Part shown: in pieces, positions 28,801-39,209 of the stretch
Numbering within the stretch: the first letter of the stretch is position 1
Layout: each line of letters opens with the position of its first letter
Source of the DNA: Stappia sediminis
GTDB lineage: Bacteria; Pseudomonadota; Alphaproteobacteria; Rhizobiales; Stappiaceae
DNA: 64,000 nt
NCBI RefSeq assembly: GCF_009826895.1
Contig: NZ_WUMV01000001.1
Coordinates: 434,001-498,000 of the forward strand
Direction of reading: 5' to 3'
Position numbers and translations under genes: made by a program
The notes under the pieces: generated by a model
What the model saw: only the letters and a program-made list of their open reading frames with translations
Told to the model about the DNA's origin: nothing
Databases searched by the model: none

Positions 28801-30192
28801 TCATACGTTAAGCAGCAGGTATTCTCGTTCCCACGACGAAATCACCTTGTTGTAGAGCCGCCACTCCAGGCGTTTGACGTCCACGAAAGCGTCAACGAAG
28901 CGCTCGCCGAGGATCTCCCTCAGCGGCTTGCAGGTTTCGAGAACGCTCAGCGCTTCATGGATGTGCCAGGGCAGCGATACGCCAAGGGTATGCGCGTCCA
29001 CGTCCACGGCGGGCTCGGGCAAGCGTTTTTCCTCAAGCCCCAGCAACCCGCAGGCTAGTGTTGCCGCCATGGCGAGATAGGGGTTTGAATCCGCTCCGAT
29101 CACCCGGTTTTCGACGCGGCGCGCCTCGGGCGGCGAATCCGGTACCCTCAAGCCGCAGGTGCGGTTGTCACGTCCCCAGTGGACGTTGATCGGGGCGTCG
29201 GATTCAAGGCGAATGCGGCGGTAAGAATTCACGTTCGGGCAGAACAGGGACATCGCCGCCGGGATATAGGCCTGCAAACCGGCGATATAGTGCAGCAGCT
29301 CTTGCGAATCCGAACCATCCTCATTGGCGAAGATGTTCTTGCCGGTAGCGATGTCGATCACCGACTGGTGGATATGCGTCGCTGAGCCCGGCATGTCCTG
29401 ATGCGGCATGGCCATGAAGGTCGCGACCATGTCGAAGCGGCGCGCGGCCAGCCTTGCCGTACGCTTGAACAGGAACGTCTGGTCCGCGCGCTCTATCGGG
29501 TCGCCATGGCGAAAATTCATTTCAAGCTGTGCGGGCCCTGATTCATGAGCCATCGTCGCGATCTCGATGCGGCTTTTTTCGCAATATTCGTAGATCAGGT
29601 TGACGACATGGTCGAAATCGTTGGCGTGCTCGATGCCATAGGCCTGACGGCCGGATTCGCGCCGCCCCGATAGACCGTAAGGCACGGTCAGCGGCAGGTC
29701 GGGGTCGTCATTGCGACCCGTTAGGTAAAACTCCAGCTCAGGCGCCACGACCGGGCGAAGGCCTTTGTCCGCATAGCGTTCCAGAACGCTGCGAAGGACC
29801 TGACGGGGCGCGAAATCGACGGGCTTTTCGTCGATGAAGGACGAATCGCAGATCACCTGCGCGGTTGGCTCGTCGTACCAGGGTACGTAGCGCAGCGTTG
29901 CAATGTCGGGGACGGCGCGAATATCCCGGTCGAGCGGGTTCACGACGGCGGAATCGTCCGCCGTGTCGCCTGTAACGGCCTGGAAGAACAGGAATTCGGG
30001 AAGCCTGATGCCGTCCGCGATGACGCGGATGAAATCTTCCCGAGGAATGATCTTGCCACGCATCATGCCGTTCATATCCGGCACCATGCATTCCACTTCG
30101 TCGATACGAAGGGAACGAAGCCACTCGATGGCATCGCCGACAGAGGAAGGCCGGTGGGAGATGAGGTCTTCTGGCTTGCTGGCAGCGGGCAT
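28801..30192 (-). CDS. Glutamine synthetase family protein (gamma-glutamylpolyamine-synthetase-like)
   Basis: 463-residue GS-fold ligase. The beta-grasp domain contains 'VECMVPDMNGMMRGK', and the catalytic domain contains 'MAHESGPAQLEMNF', 'MPHQDMPGSATHIHQSV' and 'NRTCGLRVP'. Sequence style and length match PuuA/GlnT-like enzymes that attach glutamate to amines rather than GlnA. The Tyr adenylylation loop typical of GlnA-I is not obvious. GGAG lies 8 nt before the ATG. An MFS gene ends 95 bp upstream on the same strand, so they may form an amine uptake and utilisation unit. Confidence 0.85.
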   Translation of the reverse strand: MPAASKPEDLISHRPSSVGDAIEWLRSLRIDEVECMVPDMNGMMRGKIIPREDFIRVIADGIRLPEFLFFQAVTGDTADDSAVVNPLDRDIRAVPDIATLRYVPWYDEPTAQVICDSSFIDEKPVDFAPRQVLRSVLERYADKGLRPVVAPELEFYLTGRNDDPDLPLTVPYGLSGRRESGRQAYGIEHANDFDHVVNLIYEYCEKSRIEIATMAHESGPAQLEMNFRHGDPIERADQTFLFKRTARLAARRFDMVATFMAMPHQDMPGSATHIHQSVIDIATGKNIFANEDGSDSQELLHYIAGLQAYIPAAMSLFCPNVNSYRRIRLESDAPINVHWGRDNRTCGLRVPDSPPEARRVENRVIGADSNPYLAMAATLACGLLGLEEKRLPEPAVDVDAHTLGVSLPWHIHEALSVLETCKPLREILGERFVDAFVDVKRLEWRLYNKVISSWEREYLLLNV

Positions 30193-30287
30193 GGTCAGGC
30201 TCCGGAACGCGCGTTGCGAAAGGGCACGCGGGATCGTTTGAGGAAGCGTGATCCCGCCTGTCGCGTCAAGCGAATCCGGAGCGGGCC

Positions 30288-31511
30288 TTACTCGGCGGGT
30301 GCGGTGGCGGGCCGCCAGGGCAGGGCTACCTCGTTGCCTTCGCGCGGGGCGAGCGGCACGAGACGGGCGAGGAACAGGCTGATGCCCGCCATGCCGGCGC
30401 CGATGAGAAAGACCGCAGACGGCGAGATCAGCCAGATCAACCCGAATGCCGCCGGGATGAAGACCGCGGCAATATGGTTGATCGTAAAGGCGACGCCCGC
30501 TGTCGGAGCGATATCCGCCGGGTCCGCGATTTTCTGGAAGTAGGTCTTCATCGCGATCGCGATCGCGAAGAAGGCGTGGTCTATGACATACAGCGTGGCC
30601 GCAAGCGCCGCATTCGTCACGAAGGCATAGGTCGTGAAAACGCAGATCAGCCCGATGTACTCCACAGTCAACGCCCTGCGCTCGCCAAAGCGCATGATCA
30701 GTTTTCCGATTTTCGGAGCAAGCAGCATGTTGAAGACGCCGTTCAGCAGGAAAAGCCCGGCAACTTCATGAACATGGTAGCCGAAGCGTTCCACCATCAG
30801 AAAGCCTGCGAAGACGGTGAAGATCTGCCGGCGCGCGCCGCCCATGAAGGTCAGGGCGTAGTACAGCCAGTAGCGTTTCCTGAGCACCAGTTTCTTGCGT
30901 TGCGGCACGCCTTCGCGGAAATGCGGAAAGGCGATCACGAGAAAGCCCACGACGACGAGCGTCAGCGCCCCGGCGATCAGAAACACCGTCTCGAATGTGA
31001 GCTGGAAGGTCTGCCAGGCGATAAAGATGATGCCATAGGCGACCAGCTGCGCGAAAGCGCCGACGGCGATGATCTTGCCCATGCTGGCGGCCGCCGTCTC
31101 CTTCGGCAGCCACTGCAGCGAGAGCGACTGGTTCATCGTCTCGTAATAATGAAAGCCCACCGACATGACGAAGGTCGTGAAATAAAAGCCCCATGTCGTC
31201 GGGAAATAGCCGGTTGCTGCGACGCCCAGCCCGAGGAAGATCAAAGACACGAACGCAAGCGTCTGCTCGCGCATGACGAGAAGCAGATAGATCGCCGTGA
31301 ACGCAAGGAAGCCCGGAATCTCGCGGATCGACTGCTGGATGCCGATCTCGCGGCCCGTGAAGTCCAGTTCGTGAACCGCGAAATTGTTCATCAGGTTCCA
31401 CCATGCAGCAAATGAAAGCTGCATGGCGCCTGCCATGATCATCAGCATGACTGCTGGCGAACGCCAGCCTTTCGCCTGTGCCGGATCGGCGGAAGCGGTG
31501 AAATAGCTCAT
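30288..31511 (-). CDS. MFS transporter of unknown substrate
   Basis: 407 residues with about twelve predicted membrane helices, a short cytoplasmic N-terminus and a long central loop ('HFREGVPQRKKLVLRKRYW'). It lies upstream of the glutamine-synthetase-like gene on the same strand and is divergent from an AraC regulator gene, which is the usual arrangement for a regulator controlling the adjacent carrier. No family-specific substrate motif was recognised. Confidence 0.8.
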   Translation of the reverse strand: MSYFTASADPAQAKGWRSPAVMLMIMAGAMQLSFAAWWNLMNNFAVHELDFTGREIGIQQSIREIPGFLAFTAIYLLLVMREQTLAFVSLIFLGLGVAATGYFPTTWGFYFTTFVMSVGFHYYETMNQSLSLQWLPKETAAASMGKIIAVGAFAQLVAYGIIFIAWQTFQLTFETVFLIAGALTLVVVGFLVIAFPHFREGVPQRKKLVLRKRYWLYYALTFMGGARRQIFTVFAGFLMVERFGYHVHEVAGLFLLNGVFNMLLAPKIGKLIMRFGERRALTVEYIGLICVFTTYAFVTNAALAATLYVIDHAFFAIAIAMKTYFQKIADPADIAPTAGVAFTINHIAAVFIPAAFGLIWLISPSAVFLIGAGMAGISLFLARLVPLAPREGNEVALPWRPATAPAE

Positions 31512-31650
31512 TGTCCGGTCTTCTTCAGGTGGCCTCTGCGGTGGAGGCGCGAATTTAGGTGTTCGCGCTTATGTACCCCAAGTCCGTCTTGCGTGTTAGC
31601 GCCAATGTGCCATTTTATGTTGGTGAAACGACAAGATAGGCGGTTCCCCC

Positions 31651-32448
31651 ATGGGTACTTTACCGGCTGAACGCATCCACCCGGAACATTTCGAACGTCC
31701 CGACCAGGCCCACCCGGTGCCGGTCGTCGCTTACGCTTCGGACGACAGGGCAGGTTTCACGAGGGCACGTCACAGCCATCCGCGCGGTCAATTGCTTCAC
31801 ATTGTGTCGGGAAGCCTTACCGTCCTGACGGATTTCGGGACGTTCGTCGTGCCGCCGGAGCGCGCGGTCTGGATTCCGCCGTTCGTCGAGCATGAAACGC
31901 ATTATCCGATCAGGACCGCGCTTAGAACGCTTTACGTCAGGCCGGAGTTCGGGCCCGAGTTGCCGGAAAGGCCGGGCGTCATTCAAGTCACGCCGCTGTT
32001 GCGCGAGTTGATCCTGACTTTCATGGAAGGGCCGCGCGATTACGACGCTTCAGGTCCGGCCGGGCGTCTTGTCGCGGTCCTTCTCGATCAGATTTCCCAC
32101 CTGCCGGTTGCGCCGCTTCAGCTGTCGCTGCCGGTGTCCGGCCGCATGAGGGAGATCGCGGAGGCGATCATCAGGTGTCCCTCCAACATTCCGGCGCTGG
32201 GCGAGGCGGCAAGGTCATGTGCGTTGTCGCAGCGCTCCTTCGAGCGCCGCTTCTCCGGAGAAACCGGACTGAGCTACCGCTCCTGGTGCCGTCAGGCCAA
32301 GCTTTTTCGGGCGCTGGAGTTGCTCGCTGCCGGCCGCAGCGTGGGGGACGTGGCGCACAATCTCGGCTATGAGGGGCCGAGTGCGTTCGTCGCCACGTTC
32401 CGCAAGGCTTTCGGTGTAACTCCCGGGCGGTATTTCCAGAAAGTCTAG
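31651..32448 (+). CDS. AraC-family transcriptional regulator with cupin sensor domain
   Basis: 265 residues. The N-terminal cupin-type sensor (about 25-100: '[19 protein letters not shown]', 'WIPPFVEHE') is followed by a C-terminal double helix-turn-helix (about 165-262) ending '[24 protein letters not shown]', the AraC signature. It is probably the regulator of the divergent MFS/glutamine-synthetase-like pair, by position. Its TAG stop overlaps the stop of the converging chemoreceptor gene within the sequence CTAG. Confidence 0.9.
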   Translation: MGTLPAERIHPEHFERPDQAHPVPVVAYASDDRAGFTRARHSHPRGQLLHIVSGSLTVLTDFGTFVVPPERAVWIPPFVEHETHYPIRTALRTLYVRPEFGPELPERPGVIQVTPLLRELILTFMEGPRDYDASGPAGRLVAVLLDQISHLPVAPLQLSLPVSGRMREIAEAIIRCPSNIPALGEAARSCALSQRSFERRFSGETGLSYRSWCRQAKLFRALELLAAGRSVGDVAHNLGYEGPSAFVATFRKAFGVTPGRYFQKV

Positions 32449-34112
32449 GCGGCCCGGATCTCTTCAAAGAACCTGTCGACCAGGGACTTCAGCCGTGTGG
32501 AATTGTCGGCAAGATTTCCCGCGGCTCCCAGCAGCTCTCCGGCGCGGGTTTCTGTAACGGCGAAGCCGGCCGACACTTCCGTGATGCGAGTGCTCACGTT
32601 GCTGGTTCCCTCAGCGGCCTCCGTCACGTTGCGGGCGATCTCATTGGTCGCGGCACCTTGTTCTTCCACCGCGGCGGCCGCGGCAACCGCCGTCTCGTTG
32701 ATGCGCGAGACGATTTCCCCGACCGAGCGGATTGCCGTGGCGGCTTCACTCGAAACGGCCTGGATCTGCTGGATCTGCGTCTGGATTTCATCCGTTGCGT
32801 TAGCGGTTTGCGAAGCCAACCCCTTCACCTCCGTGGCCACCACGGCAAAGCCCTTTCCGGCTTCGCCCGCACGCGCGGCCTCGATCGTCGCGTTGAGGGC
32901 GAGAAGGTTCGTCTGTTCGGCGATATCGCTGATCAGGCTGCTTACGGTGCCGATTTTCTGCGCGGCGGTGACGAGGCCCTGAACGGTCTTGTCCGTCGTG
33001 GAGGTCAGTTCCTTCGCCTCGCCTGCAATGCGCATGGCGGATGACACGCGTTCGGACACCTCGCGGATCGATACCGACAGCTCGTCGGAAGCGGATGCGA
33101 CCGTCTGCACGTTATTGGTGGTCTGGCTCGCCGTCGCCGCTACGTCACTGGCGTTCGCGGAGCTTTTTTCCGCCGTCTCGTTCAGCGAATTGGCGGTCAT
33201 GTGAAGGTCTTCGGACGCCTTGGAGACATTGGCAAGGATCGCCTCGAGTTCCTCCGCAAAGCCGTTTATCAGCGTATCCACCTTCCTTGCCCGCTTTTCT
33301 CTCGCGGCTTGTTCGCCGGCTTGGTCCCGCTCAAGCTTAAGCCTTTCCAGGCCGTTTTCCTTGAAGACCTGCACGGATCCTGCCATGGCTCCAATCTCGT
33401 CGCTTCTGCCGGCGAACGGCACTTCGGTGTCCATGTTTCCCCTGGCGAGACCGCACATCGAATCTTCAAGTTCCTTGAGAGGTTTCAGCACTTTTCGCGC
33501 GACCGTGTGGAAGCTGAAGCCGATCAGCCCGAGGGCCAATACGCCGATAATCTGGATAAGCGTTATCGAGAAGTTCGAAGTCTGATTGGCGCTCATCGCC
33601 TCTTTCTGAGCGACCGATAGTTGCAGGTTTACGAGGCTGCCGACCGGTTCTCCGATCGGATCGATAACCTGATAGAGCTTGCCGTTGATGAAGGCGACGA
33701 GTGCGTCGCCGTCCTCGCGCTTGAAGATCGCGCGCAATTCGTCGATCGCCGATTGGGCGACCTTCGTCGCGGCTTCCGTCTCCTCGACCAAGGCTGCTTC
33801 CTCGGAAGTCAGGAACGTCGAGGTATAGGCACGCCATTTCTCATCAATGCGCGCGAGCGCTTCATCAAGATTCTCGCGCGCCTGCGCCCAGGTCAGGGCG
33901 CCGCTTCGCACCTTATGGCTCATATCCACGATATCGACGGCATAATGATCGGAAATCGATTTCAACTGCTCCAGAGGCACGACGCGGTCGGCGACGATGG
34001 TCCTGATGCTGTCATTGGTCTTTATGAGTGCAAGGCCGCTGATCAAGCCGATGATGATTACCGTCAGCGACATGAGACCAAGCGCCAGATAGAGCCTGAA
34101 ACGAATAGTCAT
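32445..34112 (-). CDS. Methyl-accepting chemotaxis protein
   Basis: 555-residue transmembrane chemoreceptor. TM1 is about 7-30. The periplasmic part (about 31-185) looks like a four-helix-bundle 4HB_MCP sensor ('[20 protein letters not shown]'). TM2 is about 188-210, followed by HAMP and a cytoplasmic hairpin whose tip carries '[18 protein letters not shown]' and '[13 protein letters not shown]'. The frame is open to 34328, but the ATG at 34112 has GGGGGA just upstream and begins the first membrane helix. No CheB/CheR-binding pentapeptide is apparent at the C-terminus. With the flagellar genes and CheZ it implies motile chemotaxis. Confidence 0.93.
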   Translation of the reverse strand: MTIRFRLYLALGLMSLTVIIIGLISGLALIKTNDSIRTIVADRVVPLEQLKSISDHYAVDIVDMSHKVRSGALTWAQARENLDEALARIDEKWRAYTSTFLTSEEAALVEETEAATKVAQSAIDELRAIFKREDGDALVAFINGKLYQVIDPIGEPVGSLVNLQLSVAQKEAMSANQTSNFSITLIQIIGVLALGLIGFSFHTVARKVLKPLKELEDSMCGLARGNMDTEVPFAGRSDEIGAMAGSVQVFKENGLERLKLERDQAGEQAAREKRARKVDTLINGFAEELEAILANVSKASEDLHMTANSLNETAEKSSANASDVAATASQTTNNVQTVASASDELSVSIREVSERVSSAMRIAGEAKELTSTTDKTVQGLVTAAQKIGTVSSLISDIAEQTNLLALNATIEAARAGEAGKGFAVVATEVKGLASQTANATDEIQTQIQQIQAVSSEAATAIRSVGEIVSRINETAVAAAAAVEEQGAATNEIARNVTEAAEGTSNVSTRITEVSAGFAVTETRAGELLGAAGNLADNSTRLKSLVDRFFEEIRAA

Positions 34113-34557
34113 TGTTCCCCCAATTCGAAATGTCTTCGAGGCGTCGGCATTCGCGATCGCGGCAAACAGAAGGCCGGGCGTTTCAGGGAGATCGCTCTCC
34201 ATCTGGTTGAATTTGCGAATGTGGAAGCCGAGAACCCGCTTTTCTTCTCTATTGTTTTGTTCAGGATGCGTTCGGACCGTCGGATTTCCGGAGAAACCGG
34301 CGTCGATAGAATTTCGCCGAAAATGCATCTAATGGTTGTATTGATTAGAATGCCGATGGTAAAATTTCTGTTTCGCAATAGCCGGTTCGCTCGCTGCGAG
34401 TGATTTTTCCCTTCTGGCGGATGAGAAACACTGGCGAAATCCGCTTCACGGCCTTTCGGGACATCTGGGTTCGGAGATTTCGAGCCTCGCGAGCCTTGCA
34501 AGGGTCATGTCGCGCACATACTGTTTGCGCCGGTTATCCAAATCCGAGAGGACATTG
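34113..34557. other. Intergenic region between divergent chemoreceptor and MoxR genes
   Basis: About 445 bp with an A/T-rich centre (34250-34390). No frame has a ribosome site plus recognisable protein. Promoters for both genes are presumably here but were not resolved. Confidence 0.5.
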
Positions 34558-35403
34558 ATGCGCTTTGAAGGAACGGCCGATTACATTGCGACCGAGGATC
34601 TGAGGATTGCCGTGAATGCCGCAATCACGCTCGAAAGGCCGCTGCTCGTGAAGGGGGAGCCCGGGACCGGCAAGACGGTTCTGGCCCAGGAAGTGGCAAG
34701 TGCCATTGGCGCCCCGCTCATAGAATGGCATGTGAAATCGACGACCAAGGCGCAGCAGGGACTTTACGAATATGACGCCGTTTCGCGGCTGCGCGACAGC
34801 CAATTGGGCGATGAGCGCGTTCACGACATCAACAATTACATCAAGCATGGAAAGCTCTGGGAAGCATTCGTTTCTCCCGAGCGCCCGGTGCTTCTGATCG
34901 ACGAGATCGACAAGGCGGATATCGAGTTTCCCAACGACCTGCTCCTCGAACTCGATCGCATGCAGTTTCATGTCTATGAAACTGGCGAGACGGTTTCGGC
35001 AAGGCAGAGACCGATCGTGATGATCACCTCCAACAACGAGAAGGACCTGCCGGATGCCTTTTTGAGGCGGTGTTTCTTCCACTACATCAAGTTTCCCGAT
35101 GCCGAGACGATGGCCAGCATCGTCGACGTGCATTTCCCGGGTATCAAGGAGCGGCTCCTTCGCGAGGCGCTAAGAATATTCTTCGAAGTGCGCGATGTAC
35201 CGGGCCTGAAGAAAAAGCCCTCCACGTCGGAACTGCTCGACTGGATCAAGCTCCTATTGAACGAGGATATCGACGCAAGCCTGCTGAGCGAGCGCGATCC
35301 GAAGAAGCTGATACCGCCGCTTCATGGCGCATTATTGAAGAACGAGCAGGATGTGCATCTTTTCGAGCGGCTGGCGTTTCTTTCGCGCCGGGAAGCGCGT
35401 TAG
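34558..35403 (+). CDS. MoxR-family AAA+ ATPase
   Basis: 281-residue AAA+ chaperone-like ATPase. Walker A is GEPGTGKT (33-40), Walker B is VLLIDEIDKAD, sensor 1 is 'IVMITSNNEKDLPDAFLRRC', and the C-terminal lid is helical. MoxR proteins act with von Willebrand A-domain partners to assemble or remodel metalloenzymes and envelope complexes. A CoxE-like vWA gene lies four genes downstream on the same strand. The ATG at 34558 follows GAGAGGA; the frame extends to 34507 without a better site. Confidence 0.92.
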   Translation: MRFEGTADYIATEDLRIAVNAAITLERPLLVKGEPGTGKTVLAQEVASAIGAPLIEWHVKSTTKAQQGLYEYDAVSRLRDSQLGDERVHDINNYIKHGKLWEAFVSPERPVLLIDEIDKADIEFPNDLLLELDRMQFHVYETGETVSARQRPIVMITSNNEKDLPDAFLRRCFFHYIKFPDAETMASIVDVHFPGIKERLLREALRIFFEVRDVPGLKKKPSTSELLDWIKLLLNEDIDASLLSERDPKKLIPPLHGALLKNEQDVHLFERLAFLSRREAR

Positions 35404-35414
35404 GCCGTCCGCTG

Positions 35415-35963
35415 ATGCTGCGTGTCTCGAAAATCCTGCTTTCCGCCGTTTTGGCGCTCACGTTTTCGCCGTCGATGGCGGGTGCGCAGTCGATCTCGCC
35501 GCTCGACAACGCGCCGCTTGATTCCGGCTGGCAGATCGACCCGCATGGCATGCGTCACTACACCGGCCTTGTCTGCCGCGATCGCCTGGGGATGCTGACG
35601 AGGGTAAAGGTCCTGCCTGGCGGCATGGATACCATCGCAGGTTGCATCTATGCCACGCCGCAAGGGCTGTATGCGGTTTTGCGTTCGCACGAGAAAGGCG
35701 CGAGCGCTGCGGTTGCGGCAAATTTCGCCAAACGTTTTTCGGATGTCGGTTTCGAGCGCGTCAAGACGAGCGGGGCAGCGGCGTCCGGCCTCACATTTTC
35801 AACCGGCGAGAGGGAAACCGGTACGCGTTGCGAAACGCTTTGGCGCTTTACCGGCAACGAGCGCGACTACACCTTGTGGATGGCCTATACGCTGCCGGTA
35901 CAGGAGAGTGAAATCGGTCCGATCGTCGCCGCGATTATCGAAGAGATCGCAAAACGGGATTGA
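35415..35963 (+). CDS. Secreted hypothetical protein
   Basis: 182 residues with a clear signal peptide (1-24, cleavage after 'MAGA', mature start QSISPLDN). The mature part has three cysteines ('LVCRDRLG', 'IAGCIYAT', 'GTRCETLW') and no domain I recognise. The frame is open far upstream (35070), but that stretch overlaps the MoxR gene in another frame. The ATG at 35415 is 11 nt after the MoxR stop, indicating co-transcription. It is predicted to be periplasmic; function unknown. Confidence 0.75.
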   Translation: MLRVSKILLSAVLALTFSPSMAGAQSISPLDNAPLDSGWQIDPHGMRHYTGLVCRDRLGMLTRVKVLPGGMDTIAGCIYATPQGLYAVLRSHEKGASAAVAANFAKRFSDVGFERVKTSGAAASGLTFSTGERETGTRCETLWRFTGNERDYTLWMAYTLPVQESEIGPIVAAIIEEIAKRD

Positions 35964-36018
35964 CGAAGACAATTGTTGATCCTGTTGTCTTTTCAAAAGC
36001 CTGTTCGGAGGATGCGAC

Positions 36019-36564
36019 TTGAAAAGACTGCTCTTGCTCAGACATGCGAAATCGGACTGGAGCCAGCCGGACCTGGGTGATTTCGAGCGCACGCTCAATG
36101 ACCGGGGACGTCGGTCTGCGCCCTTGATGGGCAGGCATATCGCGGGCCATGCAATGCTGCCCGACAGGGTGCTTTGCTCCACGGCTCGGCGCGCGCGCGA
36201 AACGCTCAGCCTTCTCATTCCCTTTTTCGATCGGGAAATGGATATCCGGACGCTGCGCGGTCTCTATGACGCTTCGGAGGACGACTACCTCGAAATCATT
36301 CGCAAGTTTGGCGGATCGGCGAAAACCTTGATGGTGCTCGGCCACAATCCGGCGATGCAGGAGACCGCGCTAGGGTTGGCCGGCAATGGCAATCCGGAGT
36401 TGATCGAGGCGATTTCCGGGAAATTTCCCACCGCCGGTCTGGCAGTCATTGATTTCGAAGCGCCGGACTGGTCGGATATCGAGGCGAAGAGCGGCAGGGT
36501 CGTTGCTTTTTTCCGCCCGAAGGAAGTCGAGCAGACCGCGGATAACGAGAACGGCGAAGCCTGA
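36019..36564 (+). CDS. SixA-type histidine phosphatase
   Basis: 181-residue member of the histidine phosphatase superfamily. 'LLLLRHAKSDW' contains the catalytic RH (His9), and the acid and second-histidine regions appear in 'CSTARRARETL' and 'LGHNPAM'. SixA dephosphorylates phosphohistidine proteins such as Hpt domains or the nitrogen-PTS. The start is TTG at 36019 with GGAGG 7 nt upstream; the nearby ATG at 36012 is in another frame. It lies within the MoxR-to-vWA run. Confidence 0.87.
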   Translation: MKRLLLLRHAKSDWSQPDLGDFERTLNDRGRRSAPLMGRHIAGHAMLPDRVLCSTARRARETLSLLIPFFDREMDIRTLRGLYDASEDDYLEIIRKFGGSAKTLMVLGHNPAMQETALGLAGNGNPELIEAISGKFPTAGLAVIDFEAPDWSDIEAKSGRVVAFFRPKEVEQTADNENGEA

Positions 36565-36644
36565 AGTTACGCAGCGCGCCCGGCTTGCGAGTGTCTCCTG
36601 GACGTCTTACATCGGTTGTCGATATCACTTGATAGGGTAAGCCT

Positions 36645-38114
36645 TTGGCCCGCCGCCCGTTCCTTGCCCGCGTTGCCGACGAAGCCCGCTACGCGATCGA
36701 CAATCTGAGCGAGTACGCGACCGATCTTGCCGTGCCGACGGTGCGTCTCGGGGTTACGGGCCTTGCGCGTTCGGGAAAGACCGTCTTCATCTCGGCGCTG
36801 ATCCACAATCTCATGCATGGCGGGCGCCTGCCGTTGTTCGACGTAGCATCGTCAGGGAGGCTTGCGAAGGCGATGCTCGAGCCCCAGCCGGACGATGATG
36901 TTCCGCGCTTCGATGTCGAGGCGCATGTGGCCGCTCTGGTGGATGAACGTGTCTGGCCTGAATCCACGCGTCAGGTTTCCGAACTTCGCCTGACGATCGA
37001 GTATGAATCGGCTGAGTTCTTCTCACGCACCTTCGGGCGCGGGCGCCTTCATCTCGATATTGTGGACTATCCGGGAGAGTGGCTTCTGGACCTGCCGCTT
37101 CTCGACAAGGACTACCGGGAATTTTCGCAGGAAGCTCTCGCAACCGCGAACAAGGCGAACCGGCGAAATCTCGCAGTGGACTATCTTGCCTTGCTTGCGG
37201 GCGCCGACCCTGCGGCCGAAGCGCGGGAAAATACGGCGCGGGAGCTTTCGGCCGTCTATAGACGCTATCTGGCCGCTTGCCGGGCGGATGAACACTCCTT
37301 GTCCATGTTGCCGCCCGGTCGTTTTCTCATGCCCGGCGACCTGGAAGGATCGCCCGCATTGACATTCGCGCCTCTCGATATTGGCGAGGACGCGGGACCG
37401 TTTCGCCATGGTTCGCTTGCCGCGATGATGGAAAGGCGGTTCGAGGCCTATAAGACCCATGTGGTCAGGCCTTTTTTTCGCGACCATTTCGCGCGTCTGG
37501 ACCGGCAGATCGTTCTCGTTGACGCGCTGCATGCGCTTAATGCCGGGCCGTCCGCGCTTGCGGACCTCGAAGCGGCGCTGGGCGAGATCCTGACCGCGTT
37601 TCGCCCGGGCAGGGCGTCTTGGCTTTTCTCCGTGCTGTCCCGCCGCATAGACCGCATCCTTTTCGCCGCAACGAAGGCCGATCACCTGAACCGGGAGGAT
37701 CACGACCGGCTGGAGAATATTCTGGCCCGGCTTGTCGAACGTGGCGCGCGCCACGCAAAATTTCACGGGGCGGATGTCGAGGTCATGGCAATCGCCGCCG
37801 TGCGAGCGACCCGCGAGGCGAGCGTGAAAGCAAACGGCGACAAGCTTCCCGCGATCCTGGGCACGCCTTTGCCCGGCGAAGTCGTGGATGGCGAGACCTA
37901 CGACGGCGAGACCGAGATCGCGCTGTTTCCAGGCGACCTTCCGGACAACCTGGACGATCTGTTCGCGGGGGATGCCGTTTCGGCGCCGGACGTTCGGTTT
38001 GTGCGCTTTCGCCCGCCGAAGCTGGAGCGCACGGCGGAGGGTGTTTCGCTCTCGCTGCCGCACATTCGCCTTGACCGCGCCCTCCAGTTCCTGCTTGGAG
38101 ACCGCCTCGCATGA
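36645..38114 (+). CDS. ycjX: YcjX-family P-loop protein (DUF463)
   Basis: 489-residue putative GTPase/ATPase. The P-loop is GLARSGKT (39-46), followed by 'HLDIVDYPGEWLLDLPLL' as a likely switch/Walker B region, typical of DUF463. The start is TTG at 36645 with a weak AGGG upstream; no better in-frame start precedes the P-loop. The stop overlaps ycjF (ATGA). In E. coli ycjX-ycjF belong to the psp regulon downstream, so an envelope-stress role is possible but unproven here. Confidence 0.88.
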   Translation: MARRPFLARVADEARYAIDNLSEYATDLAVPTVRLGVTGLARSGKTVFISALIHNLMHGGRLPLFDVASSGRLAKAMLEPQPDDDVPRFDVEAHVAALVDERVWPESTRQVSELRLTIEYESAEFFSRTFGRGRLHLDIVDYPGEWLLDLPLLDKDYREFSQEALATANKANRRNLAVDYLALLAGADPAAEARENTARELSAVYRRYLAACRADEHSLSMLPPGRFLMPGDLEGSPALTFAPLDIGEDAGPFRHGSLAAMMERRFEAYKTHVVRPFFRDHFARLDRQIVLVDALHALNAGPSALADLEAALGEILTAFRPGRASWLFSVLSRRIDRILFAATKADHLNREDHDRLENILARLVERGARHAKFHGADVEVMAIAAVRATREASVKANGDKLPAILGTPLPGEVVDGETYDGETEIALFPGDLPDNLDDLFAGDAVSAPDVRFVRFRPPKLERTAEGVSLSLPHIRLDRALQFLLGDRLA

Positions 38115-39178
38115 CCAACCCTAAAAACGGCGCGTCTCCCCGGCGTAACCGCAAACCGACGGCGTTTCGTATCGACGACAGGCGTGTTCAGGAACCGTTG
38201 GAAGAAGCTGAAACGCTGGAGCGTGACAGGGCCCCCGTCGCCGGATCGCCCGCGGAAGCCGGGCCGAGGGTGGACCAGGCCAGGCGCTTTGGATGGGGCA
38301 AGCTCTTCGCGATCGGCGCGGGTGGGCTTTTGTCGCTCGGCTTCGGACTTGCGATAGATGCGCTCATCCGTGACCTGTTTACGCGAAACGACTGGCTCGG
38401 TTGGGCCGGGGTCGTGCTGGCAGCCATGGTCGCGCTTGGGCTTTTCGGACTTGCACTGCGCGAGATTGGCAGCCTCCTGAGGCTAAAGCGGATCGACGAA
38501 CTTCGCATGACGCTAGCCGAGGCTGCTGATGGCGACGACGAGAAACGCGCCCGGCAAGGGCTTGCGGAACTCATCCAGCTTTACAAGGCAAGGCCGGAAA
38601 CGGCGGCGGGCCGCAGGCAGTTGCGCGAGCACATGCGGGAGATAATCGATGGGCGCGATCTCGTTACCTTGGCTGAGCGCGATCTGTTGTCGCCTCTGGA
38701 TGCCAGGGCAAGACGTATCGTGACCGACAGCGCCAAGCGTGTTTCCGTCGTGACTGCCGTGTCGCCGCGCGCGATCGTCGATCTTCTTATGGTGCTCTAC
38801 GAGAATTTCCGTCTCATCCGCCGCCTGTCGGATCTATATGGCGGGCGCCCAGGCTTCCTCGGTTTTCTTCGCCTGTTCCGCAAGGTCGTGACACATCTGG
38901 CTGTTACAGGCGGAATGGCGGCGGGAGACAGCCTCGTTTCGCAGCTTCTTGGTCACGGTCTGGCGGCAAGGCTTTCGGCCCGCCTTGGCGAGGGGGTCGT
39001 CAACGGCCTCCTGACCGCCCGCATCGGCATCGCGGCGATAGACGTCTGCCGTCCGGCCCCGTTCGTCAGCGGGCGTGGGCCAACCGTTTCCGACGTCACG
39101 GCAGAGCTTTTCAGGTCCGATCCGCAAGCGAAGGCCCTGTTGGAGGAAGTGGAAAATGCCGGCGGCAAGGATGCTTGA
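38111..39178 (+). CDS. ycjF: YcjF-family membrane protein (TIGR01620/DUF697)
   Basis: 355 residues: a basic/acidic cytoplasmic N-terminus (1-58), two membrane helices (about 60-83 and 95-117), then a cytoplasmic helical DUF697 domain ('VSPRAIVDLLMVLYENFRLIRRLSDLYGG' in part). It is translationally coupled to ycjX by the 4-nt overlap, the standard pairing. It is thought to anchor or partner YcjX at the inner membrane. Confidence 0.87.
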   Translation: MTNPKNGASPRRNRKPTAFRIDDRRVQEPLEEAETLERDRAPVAGSPAEAGPRVDQARRFGWGKLFAIGAGGLLSLGFGLAIDALIRDLFTRNDWLGWAGVVLAAMVALGLFGLALREIGSLLRLKRIDELRMTLAEAADGDDEKRARQGLAELIQLYKARPETAAGRRQLREHMREIIDGRDLVTLAERDLLSPLDARARRIVTDSAKRVSVVTAVSPRAIVDLLMVLYENFRLIRRLSDLYGGRPGFLGFLRLFRKVVTHLAVTGGMAAGDSLVSQLLGHGLAARLSARLGEGVVNGLLTARIGIAAIDVCRPAPFVSGRGPTVSDVTAELFRSDPQAKALLEEVENAGGKDA

Positions 39179-39209
39179 GGGCGGGGGCAAGCCGGGATAG
39201 TTTGCGCTT

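Noticed and set aside
32445-32448. Programmed overlap of the AraC and chemoreceptor stops
   Set aside because: The CTAG shared by two converging TAG stops is a common accident of tightly packed convergent genes.
34109-34501. 130-codon minus-strand frame and the longer chemoreceptor N-terminus
   Set aside because: The chemoreceptor signal-anchor begins at 34112 behind a good ribosome site; the upstream coding potential is not protein-like.
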